NCBI RefSeq assembly: GCF_018446385.1
Contig: NC_056000.1
Span: 49,136,722 to 49,200,721, forward strand
Reading direction: 5' to 3'
DNA length: 64,000 nt
From: Zingiber officinale
Taxonomy: Eukaryota; Streptophyta; Magnoliopsida; Zingiberales; Zingiberaceae
Positions 58,301-64,000 of this stretch are shown here, piece after piece. The stretch's first letter is position 1. Every line of letters starts with the position of its first letter. The translations under genes were made by a program, and so were the position numbers. The notes beneath the pieces were generated by a model, which worked only from the letters and a program-made list of their open reading frames with translations, had not been told where the DNA came from and made no database searches.

Positions 58301-59158
58301 GCAGAAGTGTTGATGATTAATCAATGCCCACTATCTAATGGATGCTTTGTTATCTAGAAGGCCTGCAGTTGTTTATTCAGATTATTGAGTTCAATCTTCA
58401 GAGCACCAAATGAACCTTGATGGTGGAAACTTCGGAGAACCCCCTTAATTCGTTTCCAGTTAAATTTTCATGGAAATTAATGATTCCAAGAAATGGAGCT
58501 TATGCTAGGACGTATGAAGTTTTTTGTATGCTCATGGAATCAGACTTTAGAGAGATGGGGAATATGAGAAATATATATCATGGACTCATAATGGTAAAGA
58601 CCTTAGGAGCTACTGCCGAGGTCCTTGGTATATAATAGAGGTCCTGGTCTTCAGTCTTTCCTTATTTTGTTGTTGCCAACATTGAGGCCAAAATCGCACT
58701 TCACTAGATGGTGGCGTGTATATGTTAAAGATTCTAATCTTCACTCTTCCTCTTTTCTCAAAAGAAGAAAAGCATGGTTCCCTATCTTAGACCACTTAAA
58801 GTGATTTTAGAATCATTCTAACTTCATAATGAAGGGAAGAAACATTCAAATAATCAATATGATTTTGCAGCCAATGTCCAATGAAGGATGAACTCATTAT
58901 TATGGCCTCTGCATTTTTTTTCCCCTTATTTTGATTTCTTCTTTTGGTTTTTTTGTCCATTTCAGTTCCATCTCTATCTCTAACTATTTGTTCTCTCCAA
59001 GTATTTGAGATGCTCCTAATTTTGTTCAGGAAAACTTGGGGCATGTCATCATTAACCTTGCAGATGTGGTACACAACAGGAGAACCAATGAGACATATCA
59101 TCTAATTGACTCGAAAAATGGAAGAATTCAGATAGAAATGGAGTGGATTACTTCTTAG
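49368..59158 (+). CDS. SYT2: Synaptotagmin, SYT2-like (12 coding exons, 538 aa)
   Basis: Exons: 49368-49481, 52737-52835, 52941-52991, 53067-53190, 53654-53772, 53886-53987, 54098-54172, 54792-54868, 54970-55216, 55307-55657, 55752-55880 and 59030-59158. All have GT..AG borders and joined phases, total 1617 nt with stop TAG. An N-terminal membrane anchor is at residues 8-31. The SMP lipid-transfer domain is at about 70-250 (IPLWVKSPDYERIDW, MWPYLDKAICKTA, GSLPPTFQGMKVY). C2A is at about 261-365 (KKDLFGKSDPYVK, NPEWNEEF, VYDWEQVGKHEKMG, with the acidic calcium ligands). C2B is at about 417-525 (GKHHTNPYVR), lacking several acidic ligands, as in plant relatives. The wording of C2A and the C-terminus fits SYT2 better than SYT1 by memory. 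Such proteins tether ER to plasma membrane and act in membrane repair and trafficking. Confidence 0.92.
50010..50430 (+). repeat. Imperfect tandem repeat in synaptotagmin intron 1
   Basis: About three units of 120-170 bp share atctatgttaattttgttgtc, cattatgctagttttcat and ctatttcttttt-type blocks (shown here in short pieces). The rest of the 3.3-kb intron 1 (49482-52736) is AT-rich, with one fold-back element and no gene. Confidence 0.6.
52048..52464. mobile_element. Fold-back MITE in synaptotagmin intron 1
   Basis: The 417-bp segment is almost wholly an inverted repeat. The left arm (aaattgctaaatccatcatgaag, then acaaatctatcac, ttgatttttg, gacaccatgtctagt, tttgccaactcaaat) is mirrored by the right arm read in reverse complement (aataattaagtc, acaaatctatcacc, cttgattttt, gacaccaaacctagtc, ttgtcaactcaaat). 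Arms are about 200 bp. A target duplication is not clear, so the class is unknown. Confidence 0.7.
54367..54563 (+). repeat. Tandem duplication in synaptotagmin intron 7
   Basis: Two copies of about 97 bp (54367-54463 and 54464-54563), each with acaaagaatttttattgc, gagatttcagtga and gaagaggctctgg. They are diverged by several bases and one small insertion. Confidence 0.75.
55881..59029 (+). other. Last intron of the synaptotagmin gene (3.1 kb)
   Basis: Bounded by GT at 55881 and cag at 59027-59029, with the phase kept between the flanking exons. The interior is AT-rich; no open frame of known family was found, and short frames (for example 58417-58635) lack recognisable domains. A mobile element could be present but eroded. 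Confidence 0.6.
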
Positions 59159-59640
59159 AGTTTCATCTATTGAGCTAATCCCCGCACTGATTTGATATGA
59201 AAAAATTATGCGGGATGAGCAATGCTGTTGCGATATCAAGGTTGCAGAATACTGATGATTGAGACGACGAGCCTTGTAGATATTTGATTGCTTTCTTTCA
59301 ACGGAGTTACATTGCTTTTGTGACTTCGGGAAACAGGTTTCATGTTGCAACAATAATCATGTTTTCATTCGAGTGTATGGATATTAATGATGATTGAGAC
59401 GACGAGCCTTGTAGATATTTGATTTCTTTCTTCCTTCCAATAGAGTTACATTGTGTTTGTCTTCAGAAACAGATTTCATGTTCCAACAACAATTGTGTTT
59501 TCATTTGCCGAATGGTTTGCCCGAATAACATTTTGTTTTTGTTCTTTGGGATATTTTTCTCTTGGAAGTTAAGATCGGATTTCCCTATTTCATGTTCATC
59601 TTCTGCTTACAATTTTATCATTTGATATGTCACAAATATT
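59159..59640 (+). repeat. 3' UTR of the synaptotagmin gene with tandem duplication
   Basis: Two copies with a period of 135 bp (about 59254-59388 and 59389-59515) share gatgattgagacgacgagcc, agagttacattg, agatttcatgtt and gttttcatt. The first copy starts about 95 bp after the stop codon, so it probably lies in the transcript. Confidence 0.65.
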
Positions 59641-60365
59641 AACAGAATTTGTGTAGGACAGTACTAGGACGGGTGGAAGTCCTCAGGTTGTATTTATTAC
59701 TTTTGCTTCTCACGGGTTGATGTATTTGGTATTTATATGATTGATTGCTCTAATAATTTTTATTTTTAGAGTTAATTTTCAGTGGATATAAAATGTTTCG
59801 TTGGATGATTGATATATGGTAAAGAACGATTGTGTTAGGATAAATGTCTCCCTCTTCTAGAGAATGTGGAATCGTCTTGAAGGGGTTGCTTAGATGAAAA
59901 TTTCACCTTTTGCTCTAATAATTTGTACCCGGTTAGGCTTTCTAAGTCTAATGGTTAGGCTTTCTAAGTGATTAATTAGACATCTAAGATTTGAATATGC
60001 GGTATACTATAAGGATTTTTTTTTTTCCGTGGGATGACATTTAATAATGTTGGCTGCTTAGATGGATTTTTATGAGCACTTCTTAATTTACATTAATGGT
60101 TAATAGGAAATTTTTATAGGACCAATACGATCACCTTCATTATTAGTCAGTTATTTAGATGATAAAAAAAAATCATAATTTGTTATGGACATTGTCTCGA
60201 CGGTTTCATGCACTCTTACATTATTTATAGAAGGACAATAATGTATAGAAGGACAAAAGACGAAGGGAAAAAAAAAGAGAAAAATTAATTGATTTAAAAA
60301 ATAATAGAAATAGTAGTAAAAGATGATTGGCTTCATTTAAGATGCTCCTCATATGCTGTTGATCC
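59641..60365. other. AT-rich spacer
   Basis: No gene or recognised repeat. A T-run is present at 60019-60030 and an A/G-rich run at 60270-60285. Confidence 0.4.
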
Positions 60366-61295
60366 TGTCCGGAAGTTGAGTCAGATGAAGGCGGGTCTTG
60401 TTGTGCTCAAAGTTGACGAAGAGTCGTCGCGATGCTGAATCAGCGGGGTACCCCGTGGACAGGTGCACACGGGCAATCGTGCAGAAGGAAAGGACCAGGA
60501 GGATGACACTATTTCTCTGCACACACTCAAACAAGCCACCCGGTCGTTAGAAACCAGGGAAAAAGTCCCCGGGTCAGGCCCTCCGACGCTCAAGTCAAGT
60601 ACTTTTTCCTCAGAAATCACAAAGAAAACATCAAAAGTAAAAAACTGTTAATAAAAAAATGACGGATGAGCGTACCTGCGTAAGGGACAAAGCATCCCTT
60701 TTTATACTGCAGCTGAGGCTTCTGGAACCTGGTGAATGTCAGGGAATGTCGGATGTCAGGCTCTGTCTGGCGGTGGTGGACACGTGACTTTCTCTTATAG
60801 GCTGGCGGAGGAACCAAGAAGGGTATGAGCCTCCCCCATTAGAATATTCCCTGACACGCGATGATTGTTTTCTGACAAGTGGTTACGATTCCTTGCAAGT
60901 CTATTTGTCACGTAGTGTCTGGCCTCCTGACCCACCTTTGTTTGTTATTCGAAGCCTATATATCCCGACTCGCACTCTGGGTCTAGTACCCGACCTGCAC
61001 GCTGGGTCTGTCCGCCGACCCACATGTGTTTGCTGTTATCCATGGCATGAATGTCCCAACCTGCATGCTGGGTCTGTCCGCCGACCCATATCTGTTTGTC
61101 ATTACCCATGGTATGATCGTCCCGACCTGCACACTAGGTCGGATCCATGACCTGCATCCGTCTATTGTTATCCATGGTATGATCGTCCCGACCTGCACGC
61201 TGGGTCAGATTCCTGACCTGCATCCGTTAGTTATTATCCATGGTACGAACATCCCGACCTGTACGATGGGTCGGATCCATGACCTGCATCCGTCT
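60366..61295 (-). mobile_element. Gypsy-type LTR, minus strand, cut by the second Tat element
   Basis: On the minus strand the LTR ends in ccggaca, and the next seven bases are ggatcaa, the same as after the Tat LTRs; the sequence then diverges. It has a TATA region (agtataaaaaggg, about 60700) and the cgtcggagggcctg and tttttccctggtttct blocks shared with 26270-27190. Its U3 part is a tandem array. The right end is lost where the Tat LTR starts at 61296. Confidence 0.65.
60960..61295. repeat. Tandem array of about 77 bp
   Basis: Roughly four and a half units built from gacctgcacgctgggtc, then ccgacccacat or catgacctgcatccgtc, and ttatccatggtatgatcgtc. It lies in the presumed U3 of the LTR above; the open frames across it on both strands are by-products of the repeat. 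Confidence 0.8.
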
Positions 61296-64000
61296 TGATC
61301 CGGTGGTAAGAGCCCGGGACCCCCTAACGAGGGGTCAACGCCACGTAGAGGTCAAATAGCCAAGCAGCCCGCCGAAGAAGGGTGAGCCGACCGGACTTAG
61401 AAGAAATAGACCAGACCGATCGGCTGACTAAGGGACTTTCGGTAGTAAAAGGCGCCCTGACCGGGTCGGGGTTCCGACGCTCTGTCGAAACAGTAGTTAA
61501 GAGCCGAGCGGAAGAACCAGGAAATAATGACACTGCTAACAGTCTCTACATAGCGCCTACTGGAAATTTCCCCAGCACACCAATGTCAACGGCGGGCCGG
61601 ACGCGAGGTGAGTGCCATCCGGCCAACGCGTAAAAGGAGGAAGGGTCGGCCGGACGGACTCCCTGTCCAGCCGGTCGGACGCCCCGGATTATGAACAGTA
61701 AAGAGGGGGGAACATCTTCTGACAGCCGTCGAATCATATGGCTAGGCCATACTCCTAGTCTGACAACGGGGTGTCCTGTTGTCCCATCGAAGGCGCAATG
61801 GGACTGTCGCAGTATGGCATCAGGTAAGCTCTCTGACAGGTACACACCGAGGCATGGGCTGCGGACATGCACGCGCCTCGATAGGCGTGTAGGAGCTTTT
61901 TCAATTTTCATCACCCTATATAAAGAGCCGTAGACTTCACCGGAGGTACGCATTCTACAAGCTGGGGAGCTCCTTTTTCCGCCACTTACCTGACTTGAGC
62001 GTCGGAGGGTTGCCGCCGGGAACTCCTTCCCGGCCCGACTTCAGTGCAGGTTCGCCGGAGACTCGTGCGGCCAGACGGAGACCTACACCATTGAATAGGA
62101 GCGCGCCACGTGCCCAGCGTCCTTTGGTTCGGCGGTCCGGACAGGATCAATTTGACGCCGTCTGTGGGAACGCTCCTGTATCCGATCGGAAACAATGGAC
62201 GAGGCTGGACGACAACACGCGGTGACACTTTCAACTGAGGAACTCGACGCTCTGATTGAGATAAGGGCCGCCAAGCTTGTGGAGCAAAAACAGAAGGCAG
62301 CATCCGAGCGGTCGGAGCAGCAAGCAACTTCAGCGTCTGGCGGCCGAGCGGAAGCACCACCTGCCACCGTCGCCTTTCATCGGGCTCTGTTCCGCACCCC
62401 TGAAGCAGTGGCAGCCCACCGGGATAGGGGATCTTCTTCGGATGAAATGTCTAGGCGAGATGACAGGAAGGGGAAAGCCCCCCGAGCGGACTCATCGCCC
62501 GAGCGGATCAATCGCCAATTTTCAGAGGCTATCCTACGAGACCCTCTGCCAAAGCACTACGCGCCTCCGACGATCGGCGAGTACAATGGGACAACCGACC
62601 CGGATGATCATCTGGGTAAGTTCGATAACACAGCTACTCTCCATCAATACACAGATGGAGTAAAGTGCCGAGTTTTTCTTACCACCCTCTCGGGCTCGGC
62701 TCAACGGTGGTTCCGGAGGCTGCCGGATGGATCCATCACGAGCTTCAAAGATTTCCGAACGGCCTTCCTCTACCATTTTGCGAGCAGTCGACGCTACCAG
62801 AAAACGAGCGTGAGCCTGTTCGCCATCAAGCAAGAAGCCCGTGAATCGCTTCGAGCTTACATCCAGCGGTTCAACCAAGTGGCGATGGGCATTCCAACGA
62901 CCACCTCAGAAACCATGATGAATGCCTTCACACAAGGCCTGGTGGATGGGGATTTCTTTCGATCGCTCATCCGAAAGCCGCCCCGAGACTATGATCACAT
63001 GTTACACCGGGCGAACGAATACATCAACGTGGAAGAGGCACAAGCGGCTAGGAAAAAAGAAACTCCAACCGAGCGGAAGCAACACGTCACTCATCAGCCG
63101 CCCAGAGGACCAAGGGCCGAAGCAATCCGATCCCCCCATGCCAGGTCCCACGTGCAAGAGGTAGCCGCCGCCCGGCCCAAGCCAAAAAAGAAATGGACCC
63201 CGATGTTCTGCTCCTTCCACCGGACGGATACGCACAACACAAGGGATTGTCGAAGTCTTCCCTTCGTGTCTCATCCCGTACCCCGGAATGCCGGACGACG
63301 GTCTCCCTCAGTCGACAGGCGACAGAGAATTTAAGAAGCCGATCGGACGCGAGCTGATAGGCGACAGCAACAAACTCCCGATCGGCACCGTTCCTCAAGG
63401 CAGGAGAATCGCCGAGCGTCCAGAGAACGGTCTCGACCGTCCGCTCGGGAAGAGGAAAATAAAAGCAATACCTCCCGAGGCGAAATCAACGTTATTGCTG
63501 GCGGGCCGACCGGAGGAGACTCCAACAGAGCAAGAAAGGCGAGCGTCCAGCAGCTTCAAATCCATGCCGTTGGCTGCAGCCAAGAACGGATGAACGGACC
63601 GGAAATCAGTTTCGGGCCAGGGGACTTGGAAGGAGTTGAAGTACCCCACGACGATGCGCTGCTCATCAAAGCGGTAATAGCCAATTACACAATTCACCGT
63701 GTATTTGTTGACACAGGGAGCTCAGTCAACATCTTATTCAAGAAGGCGTTCGATCAGCTGCAAATTGATCGAGCCGAGCTGTTACCCATGACAACTCCGC
63801 TCTACGGGTTTACGGGTAACGAAGTGCAGCCGGTCGGACAGATCCGGCTGGCTACCTCGTTGGGAGAAGAGCCGCTCAGGAGGACAAGGACAACAAACTT
63901 TGTGGTGGTCGACTCTCCCTCGTCCTACAACGTCATTCTGGGACGACCGGCGCTCAGCGAATTCCGAGCGGTCGTCTCAACCTTCCATCAGAAGATCAAG
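61296..64000 (+). mobile_element. Second Tat-lineage element (5' part, runs off the window)
   Basis: The LTR at 61296-62143 (848 bp) starts TGATCCGGTGGTAAG and ends ccggaca, like the element at 12817. The primer-site region is ggatcaatttgacgccgtctg. Gag and protease follow in one frame. It belongs to the same or a sister family, but the LTRs have diverged considerably in the U3 part. The 3' end is outside the window. Confidence 0.9.
62195..64000 (+). pseudogene. Tat gag-protease frame with one nonsense codon (partial)
   Basis: The start at 62195 (MDEAGRQHAVTLSTEELDAL) lies about 50 bp after the LTR. The gag core is intact (FDNTATLHQYTDGVKCRVF, QRWFRRLPDGSI, LRAYIQRFNQVAMGIP), and a zinc-knuckle-like CSFHRTDTHNTRDC is at about 63205-63250. 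The frame stops at TAA 63332-63334 but continues open in the same frame to the window end through EINVIAGGPTGGDSN, the protease DTGSSVNI (about 63710) and YNVILGRPAL. It is better preserved than the first Tat element. Confidence 0.85.

Overview
This window is plant nuclear DNA. Genes have many small introns with GT..AG borders. There are plant-specific families: DUF295 F-box proteins, a group F bZIP zinc-sensor factor and a plant synaptotagmin. Much of the sequence is nested LTR retrotransposons using plant initiator-Met or Tat-type primer sites. A monocot, perhaps of the ginger order, is my guess from the general look of the repeats; nothing here proves it.

Left part (1-26 kb): a duplicated and broken cluster of F-box/DUF295 genes. 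A plus-strand pseudogene (1285-3751) faces the 3' end of a minus-strand pseudogene. Their convergent 3' ends are tandemly duplicated (about 2125-3402 and 3401-6469), and one copy carries a PIF/Harbinger-like MITE that the other copy lacks. The minus-strand pseudogene is split by a Ty1-copia element (6652-23249, target duplication CGGAT). That element holds a Mutator-like insertion in gag, which holds a TRIM with seemingly identical LTRs. It also holds a Tat-lineage Ty3-gypsy element (12817-23122, target duplication AAAAT) inside its 5' LTR, and a tRNA-derived SINE sits in the gypsy 3' LTR. An intact paralogous F-box gene follows (24617-25939).

Middle (26-45 kb): LTR remnants, SINE and MITE copies, a CACTA end, and a hAT-type (TTF zinc finger) transposase pseudogene. 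The hAT gene is split by a 7.3-kb non-autonomous retroelement that keeps a full 594-codon gag but no pol (31916-39184, target duplication TTACC). This element looks like a Sirevirus derivative; its LTRs are packed with GATCGATC palindromes. A solo LTR of the same family lies in opposite orientation at 41096-42535, inside another large copia LTR.

Right part (45-60 kb): two well preserved host genes, head to head. A bZIP19/23-type zinc-deficiency regulator is on the minus strand (two coding exons, 275 aa). A SYT2-like synaptotagmin is on the plus strand (12 coding exons, 538 aa), with a 3.3-kb first intron and a 3.1-kb last intron. The window ends in a second Tat element (61296 to beyond 64000) whose gag-protease frame has a single stop codon.

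The host genes do not form a pathway. The F-box genes are predicted ubiquitin-ligase adaptors of unknown target, the bZIP controls zinc-uptake genes, and the synaptotagmin tethers ER to plasma membrane. What unites the window is layered transposition, and target-site duplications fix much of its order. All alignments were done by eye, so identities are qualitative.
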